Assembly (NCBI GenBank): GCA_050084515.1
Contig: CM114272.1
Coordinates: 58,280,001 to 58,344,000, forward strand
Length of the DNA stretch: 64,000 nt
From: Blasia pusilla
Lineage: Eukaryota; Marchantiophyta; Marchantiopsida; Blasiales
Direction: 5' to 3'
The notes beneath the pieces were generated by a model. It was not told the DNA's origin and did not search any database. It worked only from the letters and a program-made list of their open reading frames with translations. Every line of letters begins with the position of its first letter. The first letter of the stretch is position 1. Position numbers and translations under genes: made by a program. Shown here one piece after another: positions 11,190-23,629 of the stretch.

Positions 11190-14100
11190 CGACCTTGCAA
11201 TTTATATCTTTTTGAATTCAAATGAGGATTGAGCCTCAAGGCAAAAGTGAAAATTTCTTATTGTGGTTCGGTTGACTTTCTCAAAAATATATGGTTAACC
11301 TCTATGTGAATATAGAGATGGAACATTTATCATGGCTTTGCTGAAATCATAAGAAGTTGAGGGCCAAATTCTATCAAGGTGTAATGGATACCATGCACCG
11401 ATGTGATGTAGATAGTCAAAGGTTTGGGAGACGCATTATATTGCTATCTTCTTTTACTAGAGGGCCACATCATATGAATTAGTTGTAGTAAGATACAATG
11501 GCCATTGTGAGATATTTAAGGAAACTAGTCTACTTTTTGACCAGGGCATGATCGTAAGTGGGAGGTTCATCAACCTGAATACCCGGCCATCAACCGCGAA
11601 CAAATTAGATTTGGTCGTGTGGGTTTCTGAGAAGAAAAGAAAGGAGTTAATAATATAACTTATCATCAAGAAGAAAATATTGGGTTGAGTTTTAGGATGC
11701 ATCTATGTGGTGGAATTCTAAAAAATTAGATTTTTCGCATATGCGTATTCTTATTATTTTAGGTCGTGAGGATAAATCACATACTAACCACATCAGATTG
11801 TATTATCTCAATAGAAATCCTTAAAATCTACCCATCTAAGGTTGTATTCTAATGTTGCTAATTGCATGGTTCATCAACCATGTGGAATATTAAATCCAAA
11901 TGTACCATGTATAGATAAGAAAACAAAGTGTATAAAATGTTATAGTAAAGCTTTTGCAGCTAGCACTATAGAGACAGAAGGTGGTTACCTGATCTATTGT
12001 AAGTAATAATCCATTCAACTTGGTTTATTTTTATTACTATAAGGCATATTATGTCGATATATTCATGATTTTTTATTTTATTTTTTTAGATTAGAGAATA
12101 AGAGGGCAATATTTGAGCCAAAAAATTTATTGGATAGTCTTTGGATCATGCCCTATAATCCTATATTAGAGGGCACCCTTTTTTGATTGTCATACTAATT
12201 TAGAGCTCAGAAGTATTTTTTGCCCACAAGTACTTATACAAACTATTAATATAAGGCTAGGGGTCTAATATGGTGTTATTTAAGTTGTCAAAGGATAAGG
12301 ATGCATCCAATACAATCGATGTTGTTGACGAAGCGATGTCATATCTTGATATAAGGTATAATTCACCTAATTGATTGCTATATTGTGTTATATTTTATTT
12401 CTCGACTTCGCTTCCTTTTCTTGCTTGAATACTTGGAATTATTATTTTTCCTGATATATATCTTCTTTGGAGGCATATTGAACTTCTAAGTATTGTGCGA
12501 TAAATAGTTCATCTTTTGGATCAACAAATAGTCTACTTCAATGATGTTGGTGCTCTCAAGATGTTTTGCAACTAAAAAGAAGCAAAGTAGAACCTTAATA
12601 AAAATCCAATGATGGAAAATCCATTGGGAGTAAAAAAGAGGGGGACTCAAAGAGTTGAGTATGTGATAGCCATATCGGCTTGGAAAGAAAAAAGAGGGTA
12701 TACCCCTATTCGAAGACGAGACCTTCAGATCCAATATCTATATATAGATTTTCCTTCATATTATTTTTGGAGTAACAAGACATGAATTCATAAGGTATAA
12801 AAATGAAATGGTTGTGGCCATCCCATCAGTTGCTTATATCTTACTCATCCATTGAGGTGAATAGTCAAAAGTTGTTGATCTGCTTTTTATGTACATTAGA
12901 ATTTTCTTTTACGTACATATCATCCTCTAAAATGATTTATTTCTACTAGGATGAGCTAATTTATTTCACTTCTTCATAAATGAAGGAGAATGTTATGGTT
13001 AAGATTACTTCTTCATCATATTTAAAAAGCAAATATATACAAATTCTTGACAATTGTTGATGGAGTATTAAGTCCAACATTCAAGGGAGATGCTATCCAA
13101 TAAGGACTTCTTAAGGATAATAGGGAAGTGTTCTCTTTCTTTGAAGAAACTTCCATCATATATCCATATTGGTTCTTTACTTCAAAGTCTATTTGCAATT
13201 ATTTTAGCTTACAACACATATGCTCAACCTACTACATTATGGAATCAATTCTTAGTTCCAATGATAGAAGATCTCTTATATGAGTGATGTCACGTAAGAA
13301 TTTATAATTATCATTCCTTACATATTTCTTTCCTTCCAAATAATATCTTCTATGGAGCATTAAAAAAATTGATCATCATTTGGATATTTTTTGGAACTTT
13401 TCCATTGTAGAAATTAGGAAAGACTAATCTTCCCATGCATGATGCTATGATTAATACTGCATTGTTCGAAGTCCATTATTATCTATGAGATCAAAGAAAG
13501 AGACTTCTCGACTTTCTTACCATGCCCCAAGCTAATTCCCAAAGCCTTTATTTACGTTCGTTTTTGGACGAACAAGAGTTATTACATGATACACAAAATT
13601 TGTTTGAGTAAGTATAGTTGGGAGAAGTAGATATGAATGAAGAACAAAGTATTGCTTGAGTTACTAAGAATGATGAGCTTATTCAAATATGTCTGAATGC
13701 TCCACCATCTCCAAAAATTTTTTTCACCAAAGGTCCAAGTGGAACATGGAAGATATTTTTATATAGTATTTTCCTTGAAAGTATAAGGAGTGCAAGAGCT
13801 ATAGCTTTGGCCAGCATCATTCAAAAAAAGAAACTCTATTATTAGATGGAGAACCTACTATACATTCGTGCTTCAAGATCCCATCAATCTTCATACGAGC
13901 TCTATTTGCAAGTAAGTGCCATTAGTCACTACATAAATTTTAATTGCTCTAAGTATTGTAACTTCTCATTTTGTTCCCTCTATCGTTTGTAGTTTATCGA
14001 TCAATGATGATGGAGTATACTTAATCCGTGATGCGATGTTGATTTTATGGGATGAAGCACCCATGACTTATTGATTTAATGGATGTCAATTCTCGTAGCC

Positions 14101-14210
14101 AGTTTTACCACATTGATTTCTTGAGAGATACAACCATTTTAACACAGAGAAATAGAGATGTCAATATAAATGAAGATGTTATATTTTGGTTTCTTGGAAA
14201 CTTATGTGAT
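11190..14210 (+). mobile_element. Decayed Helitron: Rep (HUH) and PIF1 helicase remains
   Basis: Blocks typical of Helitron RepHel proteins follow each other in order. About 11205-11350 encodes YKLQMRIE and VNLYVNIEME. About 11355-11470 encodes FYQGVMDTMHRCD and GRRIILLSSFT. A degraded HUH site at 11711-11760 reads FSHMRILIIL, with the second His changed to Arg. About 11870-12000 has HQPCGILNPNVPC and IETEGGYLIY. About 12125-12165 has MPYNP. About 13165-13285 matches the SLFAIILAYN helicase-proximal block. Walker A (GPSGTWK, 13732-13752) and Walker B (LILWDEAPM, 14040-14066) are visible, then ILTQRNRDVNINEDV at 14132-14180. Stops, frameshifts and a deletion after Walker B show it is dead. Termini were not identified. 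Confidence 0.75.
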
Positions 14211-14293
14211 CTTTTTTACTTGCATAATTTTTATTGGAACTTTGTTTTTGGGAAGTTTGGATATTAATATTATTTACTTTTTCTCATAAATTC

Positions 14294-14364
14294 ATAACAT
14301 ATTATATATAGGAGCATATCTACCTCAACATGAGGCAAATATGCTCCTATATACAATATGTCAT
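14294..14364. repeat. Hairpin with 26-bp arms
   Basis: The arms 14294-14319 and 14339-14364 pair at 24 of 26 positions around AGGAGCATAT and ATATGCTCCT. The 19-base loop itself contains the palindrome CCTCAACATGAGG. It lies about 80 bases after the last Helitron helicase block and directly before a LINE fragment, so it may mark an element end. A role as Helitron terminus is possible but the stem is longer than usual. Confidence 0.6.
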
Positions 14365-14379
14365 AAGAAGAAAAATAAG

Positions 14380-14470
14380 ATGATCGAGGATTGGTGATCC
14401 TCAAGTTACCTACGATATTCTCTCTTCTTATTTTGCTTTTCGACCTAATTATCTCACTAGATCTATTTGG
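14380..14470 (+). mobile_element. Short LINE fragment related to the 15180 copy
   Basis: About 85 bases match the LINE at 16852-16935: GAGGATTGGTGA, then TACTATATTCTCTCTTCTTATTTTG in diverged form, then CGACCTA-TTATCTCACT. It corresponds to the part of the LINE protein after the reverse transcriptase core. It is probably a separate truncated copy. From 14540 to 15170 I see no gene. Confidence 0.5.
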
Positions 14471-15179
14471 ATCAGCCCATTTATGAGGGTAGAAGCCACG
14501 AGAACAATAACTAAGTGGAAAACATGCCACCCCTTACTTGGCCGAGACTTTGGGACGCAACGACAAACAGACAGTGTAGCGGACGGGAGGGGCGGTGAGG
14601 CTTATGGCACAAGCTAGGAGAGAGAGGAGGGATCATGTTATATATTAAAACTCTAAGCCGCTTTGTTTATTTATTTTGATCCACATCATGGCTCATATTG
14701 TGAAGTATTTCTATTATAATTTCATTTTATAGATTCATGCTCTCATTAGGATTTCCCATGTAGGCATTAGGGTTTCACATATTCTAATGTGGCAAACGAT
14801 CCCAAAGTAACTTCTTTCCATAATTCACTCCCTTCCCTCTAAGTTCATCTTCATATGTCATCCTTATTTCTTGCTTATGCTTGATTCATGGTTGTCTCCA
14901 TCACTTTACCCTTAAATACATCCTTTTTCCATCCATTTTTACATGTGTTTACCTCTTCTCTTCCCATATCCTTAGTATGAACATGAAGCCACTAGTTATG
15001 TTTGGGAAGGGGATTTGGGACTAGAAGTCCTAGATGGTGATGGTTCATGTAGTTGAGAGTTTATTCTATGGAGATTTGATTACCATGATTGCTAGTTTGA
15101 ATGGGAAGGATTTTAGGCGATTTTGGTGGGATTTGTTTCTCGAGATGGATGGAGGGGGAGTAATGGTATCCTATTGGTA

Positions 15180-17519
15180 AGTTGTATCCATACCTCTATC
15201 CATACCAGCCCCCCATACGGGGACTTGTAAGTCATCTAGGCAAGATACAAAATGCCCTTGTTGTCCCGAATTCTTCATTCGTTCAAGAATTCTAAACCAT
15301 TTAGGGGAAACACATCCGAACTTTGATAGATTTGGAGAAGTGGTTCCTCTAGTTGACCGTGGATGCTCTCTCGTGCTTCCTGCATCATCACCCCCTCCTA
15401 AGGCATGGGAGTGGTTGAGGATCCACCTTGGGAGCATGATAGATCTCTTCAAGACCCATTTTCCCTACCCAAGGTTGTTCCATAGGATCCCCCATGCTAT
15501 CGAGGATGACCTCTGTCATAATTTCCTCCTCCCCTTATATAGGATCGCACTTGACTCTAGAGACGAGTTCTCTTAGTATCTACTACTTCTCCTTCCATGA
15601 TGTTATACATGGAGAGGTTGTGGCCTGATTGAGGCATTTTGGAGGAGGTGAGTGGGAGTTTTTGGAGAGTGAGTTTGAGGTATATGCCAGAGGTAGCACT
15701 TCATTTGGTTTCCCTCCGGATGATCTTGTGGCAACCAAGTTGCGACAATGTAGGATACTTGGACGAGCTTATGAATACTCACGGCTGGGCTACTCGTGCC
15801 CTTCACCCAATAGACATGACACCTCTGTTAGTTGTTACCATAGATGCCCTTAAGAGGCTACATCCTCGCCCAATGATTGACATTCTAGCTTTTGCATATG
15901 ACTTCCATCCTCGCATAATTGTATGCCTTGACCTGTCCCTCTATCTACGGGCACTCGGAGTCCCGGGAGTTCTCCTAGGATTGTGGCCAGAGGGTAGTCA
16001 AGTATGATTTATGAACAACTTCGTGATTGCTTTCCTCCCGAGGACTTTGCCATTGGTTTTTCCAAGTTGCTTCAAGTTGCCTCTCACCTAGCTTAAGGAA
16101 GAGTGCCAACCACAAGGGCCCAAGTATTAAGCATCGTCGAAGGAGGGTGTCGATATTCATTCGATCACCACAAGTGAGGTGCTCTTGTGTTTGGTATGGC
16201 TTTGCAATTTCGTGCGGCTTTCTAGTTACACTTCAGCCCGCATCAGTTTGGAGTTGCTATGTCGGCCGACTCTCAGAAAATAGCCTTCGGTTTGAGGGCT
16301 TGTCTTGATGTACTTTATAAGTGGATGGTCCTCCCAGTGGATGTGGAGAACGCCTTCAACTTAGTGTCACGGGCAGCTATCTTTGCAAAGTTGAGGGACG
16401 CAAGTGGCCCAATTACGAGCCTCATTCCCTTTGTGCAGGCTTTCTACGGGGCTCCTTCGCCCTTCTATTTCCACCATGGTTGGTTTGAGGAGGAGGTCAT
16501 AGTTTTGGAGTCCGCCATCGGGACTCGTTAGGGTAACTCTTTGGGTGGCGCATTAATTCAGACTTGTTGTCAAACTTGATCTTAATTTTCTTTGGCTCAT
16601 CATTGGGCGGTTCTTTCTATGGTGGAGGATTTTTCAGGTTTCATTTTTCCCTCATTGACAGATGATACTCATATTGTGGGCGCTGGAGATCTAGTCGTCC
16701 CTACATTTCAACACTTTTCAGCATAGTTGGCATGGCTCGGCCTTGTGGTGAAGGTGGGAAAGTGCAAGGCTTGGTCTCCATTAGACCTACTCGAAAATCT
16801 TCATGTACTAATATATTCATGATATGTGTCGGAGGGTTTCGCATCTCTCGAGGATTGGTGACCGTCAAATTTCCTACTATATTCTCTCTTCTTATTTTGG
16901 TTGTCGACCTAGTTATCTCACTCAAACTGTTGGGATGTCTCGTCACCTTTTGACACTCTATAGATCCTTTGATAGGAAGATCCTACAGGTGTTTGGAGAC
17001 TTTTTAGTTCCTAGTCCTTTTGAGTGCCCTAATTGGGAGCTAGCTTGTAGAGAGGCCTCTTGGCTAATTGCCTTTGGTGGAGTAGACCTTCTCTTGATGG
17101 AATCAGTGGCGTTCTCGGCTTTTTTGAGGATGGCATGTTCTCACTATAATCTTCCCTTAGAGCATGTAGAGATTCCCTTCTAGGTGAGGCTAGATTTTTT
17201 TTCCCTACTTTCTCCTCCCTAGTTACCTCCGATCAATCTAGGCTCCAACATTCTTTCATGGAAGCCCACTTTGAAGTAGTTTTTAGAGTCATTATGTGAG
17301 ATAGGGATATTCCCATGGAGGTTTACGCCCGTATTCCCTCTTGCTCGGGAAAGAAGGCACGATCACAGATAGGGGCTCGTCTCCTCATCTTGACTTTCTC
17401 TATTGCATCACTTACCTAAACCACAACGATGCGCTTCTAATTGGGCTCCTCCCAACCATTAGTGGTTGGTACGATACATTGTGAGTGTTTCCGGAGTCTA
17501 GATCCACTTGGTATGCATT
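15180..17519 (+). mobile_element. LINE copy A, 5' part: C2H2 finger and reverse transcriptase
   Basis: This is a non-LTR retrotransposon that continues at 30799 after a nested insertion. A C-x2-C-x11-H-x4-H zinc finger is encoded at 15253-15315 (first Cys pair CPCC, then NHLGETH). The reverse transcriptase core follows: VDVENAFNLVSRAA at about 16340-16375, a GTRQGD-type block with Gln changed to a stop at about 16529, and TDDTHI with the catalytic Asp pair at 16663-16668. A C-terminal block has GKCKAWSP (about 16755) and later the C-x-C start of a CCHC site (HCEC at about 17487-17498). Many stops and frameshifts break it. The coding sequence stops at GMH (about 17518), where the copia LTR begins, and resumes at 30799. 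Confidence 0.75.
15253..15315 (+). other. C2H2 zinc finger of LINE A
   Basis: Codons for Cys at 15253 and 15262 and His at 15298 and 15313 give C-x2-C-x11-H-x4-H. N-terminal C2H2 fingers are known in early-branching LINEs such as the R2/NeSL groups, where they bind target DNA. In the related copy B the matching finger reads CIPCGKEF and the first His has become Tyr. Confidence 0.6.
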
Positions 17520-17834
17520 GAGTATTGAAGATTGAGTTACAGTCAAGCTCACGAGAGACTTGAACTGCTACATTTGGTACTCACACGAAGTAGGGAAGCT
17601 TAATCTTGGTTAGTCAATTAAGCACGATTATCTTAATTAGGGTTAGTTAATCATAATTAGTCTAACTCGAGACTATGGTTAAGGTTAGGGTTAGGGTTTC
17701 TTGTATATACCCTATATAATTGAGAAGGGGACCAACCTCCACTCATTCTCTCATTGCAAATTTTATTCTCCATGGTGGTGTGTGTATCTGAGAACCGTTT
17801 TCCACCAATTATGCTTGTTTAGCAGTTTTTCACA
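17520..17834 (+). repeat. 5' LTR of the copia element (approximate start)
   Basis: The end of the LTR is fixed at 17834 (TTTTTCACA) because the primer site starts at the next base and because a matching LTR tail ends at 30796-30798. The last 105 bases match 30694-30798 (CACTCATTCTCTCATTGCAAATTTT and CTTGTTTAGCA). The start is inferred from the break in the LINE reading frame at about 17519. A TATA-like GTATATACCCTATATAA lies at about 17704. The LTR also holds a short telomere-like GGTTAGGGTTAGGGTTTC. A clean target duplication was not found; GCATT (17515-17519) versus ACATT (30796-30800) is a candidate. Confidence 0.65.
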
Positions 17835-17846
17835 TGGTACCAGAGC
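17835..17846 (+). other. Copia primer binding site for initiator methionine tRNA
   Basis: TGGTACCAGAGC directly follows the LTR. It matches the common plant copia site TGGTATCAGAGC at eleven of twelve positions. Confidence 0.85.
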
Positions 17847-18325
17847 GATAGGAGAACATCACTTGAAATTCCTGGTGTTTGAGGAGAGAAGACAGGCAAG
17901 AGAAGGCACACTTTCAGTTTGGGAGAAGGAAGTTTTATTCAAAGCTCAGCGGGTGTAGATTTCACATGAACTTTGATAGTGATAAAACTTTGGAGGCATT
18001 TTTGAAGGCTTTCCCGGTCGATTTAGCCGTTTGGGTCTGCCCAATCTAATCATCTTGTAGAGATTGTCGAGATCTTTCCAACGCACCCAAAATCGTTTGA
18101 TTCTGACATTGTGAGCTCCTGCAGTAGCAATTTTAGTGTAGGAAAGTGCAATTAGTGAAGAAAAGTTGTGCAATTTGCTCTCTATAGGCCAATTTCGACT
18201 AGTTCTTTCATACAATCAATCAATTTGGGCAAATTTCAGGTTGATTTATGTGTAGGAGTGGTCTATGCTTCAATTGGAGCAGTAGAAAGCCTGAAATTAT
18301 GTTTTTGTGAGTAAAATCGCTCGTC

Positions 18326-21300
18326 ATGGAATATTCCTCAACAGCAATCACAAGCGAGAATCTAGATAAGCACAATTACAATGTCTGGAAGTTTCGTATG
18401 AAACAATTTCTCATGGGTCAATAACTATGGGAGCTTGTCACAAGTGATGAGGCCAAGCCAGAAGGTGACTCAACATACTTGAATGTTTGCGCCTGGAACA
18501 AACGTGCAAGGCAAGTCATCCACTACAGTTCAATCACGATCAATTCGCCAATGATAGGTCACATTCAAGATGTTGATAGTCCGAAGGAGGCCTGGGATGC
18601 ATTGGAAAAGCTCTTCCAGACATCTACAAAGGCCAGAAAGCTTCAATTGAAACAACAATTGAACAAAGTGAGGAAAGGATCGTAGAGCATCAATGATTAT
18701 ATTTTGAGTATTAGACATATTGTTGATCAGTTGAATAGCATTGGAGTGATAGTAGAAGATGATGATCTGATTTTATTCACTCTTTAAGGCCTTCCAAGGG
18801 ATTACAAGTCCTTTGAGACCTCTATCTCTGTGAGAGAGAAGTATCCAAGCTTTCAAGAGTTAGTTCCTTTGTTAATCAGTGAAGAGATGCGCCTAGTAGG
18901 CAGCGGTAGCTCATCTAGTCTGCAAGAGAGTGCCCTATTTGCAGGTTATGGATTAAAGAGAGGCAGGGGTTGTGGCAAAAACTTCTGTGGTCGTGATGGA
19001 TATCAAGCATATGGAGGAAGAGGCACTCAATATAACGTCACACAATCAACTACGAACCAGTATCACACACAATCACAAGATGGTGATGGTGGAAACCGTT
19101 GGGGTCGAGGTCAGCAGCATAGGGTCCTTAGATCTTGCAATTACTGTGGGATAAAGGGTCACTATGCAAATTTTTGCTTCAAGAAGAAGGCAGATATGAG
19201 AACATGAGCCTTACAACAACAAAACTATGTGGAGCAACAACACCAAGAGCAGTATCAAGAACAACAACATTCACAAACGGAACATCTCTTGGTCATGACT
19301 CATCATATGGGAGCAATGGTCAAGAAAGACTCGACAGCAGATTGGTACATTGATTCTGGTGCATAAAATCACATGACCTCACAAACTAAATGGTTCAGTA
19401 GTTTGGAGCCGATGAAAGATCCTGAAATTATGCTCACAGGAGATGACACTCAACATCATATCACGCATACCGATAAAGTTCCAATAGCATCAGATGGTCT
19501 TTGTGCTCTTGGAAATGTTCTCTATATTCCTACCATTGCAAGAAACCTGATCTCTGTAGGACACATAGTAGAACATGATCATCAAGTGAAGTTTAACGCA
19601 GATGGTTGTTTCATTGAAATAATGGATGACCAGACTACGATAGCCAAAGGAACTAGATCTAGCAGAATGTTCAAATTAGATGTTTCTATGCAAGAGATTC
19701 AAACATCAATATATGGTCAAACAAGCCAACAAGTCACAGATCTAAATGTGTGGCATAAAAGAATTGGACATATGAATATTTAAAGATTATAGAGTCTTTC
19801 ATCATCTAATATAGTAATAAGACTCCCTAAATTAGCGAGTCCTACTACGTTAGAGGAATGTCATGCTTGCCAATTTGGAAAACAAGCTAGATTTCTTTTT
19901 CCAAAGCAAGGTAGAAGAGCATCTAGGATATTGGAGTTGATTCATAATAATGTGTGGACAACATCACAACATAGCCTTAGTGGTTGCCATTATTTTGTTT
20001 CATTTATTGATGACTTCTCTAGGTATATATGGGTATACTTTCTAAAAGCCAAGTCAGAGGTATTTTCAGTATTCCAAACATTCAGAGTTCTAGTAGAGAA
20101 TCAGACTAGAGAACACATTCTGAAATTGCGTTGTGATGGAGGAGGAGAATATCTTTCAACAGAGTTTGATGACTATTTACGTCAAAATGGCATCCAACGT
20201 CAAGTGACTTGCCGTTACACTCCACAATACGATGGAGTGGTTGAGAGGAAGAATCGACATATTGCTGAAGCGGCACAAGCTATGCTGAATGAGAAGAGCA
20301 TGCCTAAGGTGTATTGGGCACAGGCTATAGCATGTGCAGTCTTCTTAATCAACCAAACTCCAACAGCAAGAGTTCATGATAAAACTCCATTCGAAGTCTT
20401 CACAAGAAGTAAACTTGATTTTTCCTTCTTGAAAGTATTTGGTTGTATTTGTTATGCTCATGTTCCTTATGAGAGACGTAAAAAATTAGACCCCAAGTCT
20501 GAAAGATGTATCTTCATTGGCTATGCTGATGGAACTAAGAGATATAAGTGCTACATTCCATCCTCTAGGCAGCTTATTATTAGTCGAGATGTTATCTTTG
20601 ATGAGTTAAAGTCATGGTATGCTCCATATGAGCCTATTCACCCTCTAAACTCATCTGTTGAGAGGGAGAATATGATTGTAAACCAAGAGACATCGTCTTC
20701 AACTTCCCCAAGTACTAGTGCAAGATTAAGAGAGGTCCTAGATTTATCAGTTAAATTTGTGAGTCCATGGACATGAAGAGTACGTATTCAGTTTGTTGAC
20801 ACTAGTCAGATCTCGAGTCAAGCGTCAGATGCATCTACCTCTAAACAACAACTTCGTAGATCAAGTAGAGTTACACATCCAGTTCATAGATTCATAAATG
20901 AAGGTTTTGTTGCGACACATCATGAATATATGATGACTATCCTTCAAGAACAAGAGCCAAGTTGTTTTGAAGAAGCTGAAAGTAAACTCGAATGGATTGA
21001 AGCTATGGAAGAAGAGCTTGCTACATTAAGATATCAACAAACATGGGAGCTGGTTGATATATCTTCCGATAAGGAAGTTATTGGTTACAAATGGGTTTAC
21101 AAAATCAAGGGCAATGAAGATGGTACAATTAACATATACAAAGCGAAATTGGTGGCTAAGGGCTATGCACAACAATATGGTATCGATTATGAGGAAATAT
21201 TTAGCCCTTTTGCAAAGATGGCGACTACGAGAATAGTGGTTGCAGTTGCAGTAAGTAAGAAGTGAAGATTACATAACATGGACGTCAAGAATGCGTTCTT

Positions 21301-22324
21301 GAATGGCGATCTATACGAGGAGGTATATATGACTCAACCACCTAGAAACGAGCATCCCAAGTTTTCATTTCGCGTATGCAGGTTGAAGAAAGCTCTATAC
21401 GGGCTCAAACAAGCTCCAAGAGCTTGGTATGGCAAGATTACATATGTTCTACAAGAGTTGGGTTTTAGGGTATGTGATTCTCACTCCTTGTTATATGTCT
21501 TGAGAGGACAAGATCATACGGTTCTCATTGTGTTGTATGGTGACGATCTCCTGATTACTAAGAGTATTGAAGAAATGGTACAATAAGTCAAGCTTAAGTT
21601 ACAAGCATAATTTGGTATGAAGGACTTGGGAGAACTCAAGTACTTCCTTGGTATTGAGTTTATCAAGGTTGGAGAGAGCATGTGGTTACTCCAACGACAA
21701 TATGCTCTTCATGCTTTCAAAATATAGTACGACGATTTATTAGCCAATCTCTACACCGTTGGACCAGAGTGTGAAGCTAAGAGTGGATGAAGGAGAGTTG
21801 CTTGCAGATTCTAGTATGTACAAGCGCATGGTTTGAAGTTTGATCTATCTATCTATAACCAGACCTGATTTGAGTTATGGTGTTGGCCTAGTGAGCTAGT
21901 TAATGCAAGCACCTCGAAAACCTTACCTTGATGCTGTGAGGAGGATTATGCGGTATGTGAAATTCTCTATTCAATTTGGGCTTCAATTTGAACCTTCTCC
22001 AAGTTTTCAATTACAGGGATTCACATATGCTAATTGGGCAGGAGGCGTGTCTGATCGACACTCCACATTTGGTTCTTCATTTACTTTGGAAAGCGGAGCT
22101 ATAAGTGGGGCTTGAAAGAAGCAACCTATAGTTGCTTTATCTTCAACAAAGGCTGAGTACAGAGGAGCAACCAATGCAGCATGTGAGGCGGTGTGGCTTC
22201 ATCGATTACTTGTTGAGATTAGTGTTAGTAACTTAGGACCTAGTGTAATATATGCAGACAATATTAGTAGCATCAAGTTTGCTAATAACCTTGTGTTTTA
22301 TGCTCGTACAAAGCATGTTGAGGT
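18326..22324 (+). pseudogene. Ty1/copia gag-pol, interrupted in RNase H
   Basis: A single polyprotein frame runs from ATG 18326 in frame +2, broken by in-frame stops. Gag spans about 18326-19200 and ends with a CCHC knuckle (CNYCGIKGHYANFC, about 19137-19178). The protease has DSGA at 19352-19363, followed by a TAA. The integrase has its zinc site (WHKRIGHM and CHACQFGK), then FIDDFSRY and a YTPQYDGVVERKNRH block near 20215-20255. The reverse transcriptase has [12 protein letters not shown] and YGDD (21536-21547). A frameshift near 21730 moves the rest to frame 0, where the RNase H block ALSSTKAEYRG is found. The frame is cut at KHVEV (22324) by the gypsy insertion and continues at 30577 as RSYFIRD. 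Stops at 18422, 18683, 18785 and 19205 fit C-to-T change. The order PR-IN-RT-RH is that of copia. Confidence 0.9.
22320..22324. other. Probable target-site duplication, left side of gypsy
   Basis: GAGGT directly precedes the LTR start TGTCACG. On the other side of the element GAGAT (30572-30576) follows the 3' LTR. The two differ by one transition. Joining across them restores the RNase H reading frame of the copia host. Confidence 0.6.
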
Positions 22325-22478
22325 TGTCACGTCTCTTAGGATAGATCGGTGAGATCTAATAGAGTGCTTTCGTGAGTAGCGGAGAACAGACTCAGTAGGT
22401 CAAGCATGACGTGCTGAGGCCCCGAGAAACTTGAGAGAGCAGGTTTTCCCTCCGTTTCGGCTCATTTGGAGTTGTGAG
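22325..22478 (+). repeat. 5' LTR of gypsy element A, internally deleted
   Basis: The LTR starts TGTCACGTCTCTTAGG and matches the 3' LTR (30073 onward) for about 145 bases, to GGCTCATTTGGAG. It then jumps to GTTGTGAG, which matches the last bases of the 3' LTR. Compared with the 3' LTR and the solo LTR at 7340-7817, about 340 bases of the middle are missing. The deletion must have happened after insertion because both LTRs are copied from one template. Confidence 0.7.
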
Positions 22479-23629
22479 TAAAAAGTTATGGGCAATCTTG
22501 CAAAACTGCCATTGGTAGGTGATTTCCAAGGTTAAATTGTTCAAACCCTAAACCAGGCGCCACGCCGGCGGCGGTTGTTGCCATCATAGTCACCGTCAAT
22601 GCTCAACCATCATCGTCAATGGTCCGTCATCACCATCAACGGTCTACGGTCCACCGTCGGCCGTTGTCGTCGCCCAGTGCTGCTTAGAGCCGCATTCGGC
22701 CGCTATCCACATTTTGGTTGCCATTGCCGCCTTTACTGAGTGGAGGATCTTCCACGACCACCGTTGATTCTCTGACTTGCGCCTCCACCATGTAATTTGG
22801 TTTGTTCGCCACCGTCATCACAGTTTCGTCATCAACCTGTGATGGCAGGTGACCTTGGGTTATGGTGTTTGAGTTTTCATTTCATGTTTCTATGTTGTGA
22901 TTGATAGCCGCTCGACGACGATCGAGTACCGTGCCGTAACGCCTGTAGCCGCAACTCGGTCGATTGCCACGTTGTGCCGCTCATGGCCGCACTGCACTGC
23001 CTCGATCGCGGAGCCGCTCCTTTGCTAAGGAGTAGAGCGTGTGAATTTCTGATTGAGGAGGGTATGCCGCGAAGTGCCGCACCCCATTCCCGAGTGCCGT
23101 ACCGTTTGTAGCCGTTCCGTGCCGCGAGTGCTGCACCAGATCGTTGGACGTGCACCGCACATCGAGGAGGTTTGAGCAACGTCAGTACAAGAGGAGTACA
23201 AATTGCTGATTGGAGGATTTGTCTTCACGACCGAGTTGGGGTCGAGATTTGCAATTGCCGATCGAGGAGCGACATCGATATTATTGTCAGGTTACCCATG
23301 CTGGTCTCTAACCCTGCAGGTGTGAGGGATTTTCGGATATTGGGAAGTTATTTGGGATATTGAGTTTTGTGCTGATGCTAGGAGCATCGATGATGTATGG
23401 GTCTAGGGGACATAGACCTGTGTGGGATGTCCAGAGTTGAGGATGGTTTGTCGATGAGACGATAGATCGGTTGATTTTCCGCACCACGCTGCTTGTTGCC
23501 GCACAACACACATCTTAGTGAGAGAGTGTAGATTGAGTGCCGCATGTTTAGTTTGAGTGATTGAAGGATTACTCACGAGATTGAGAGTGATCGTGTGAGA
23601 GGGGTACGAGGGCCATCACGGCGTCCTTT
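22479..23629 (+). other. Gypsy A 5' leader, no coding seen
   Basis: About 1.15 kb separates the LTR from gag. It is GC-rich and full of GCCGC and TGCCG words, especially from 22540 to 23160. I could not identify a standard tRNA primer site directly after the LTR. The opposite-strand copy B has a leader of similar length and GC-rich character. Confidence 0.4.
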
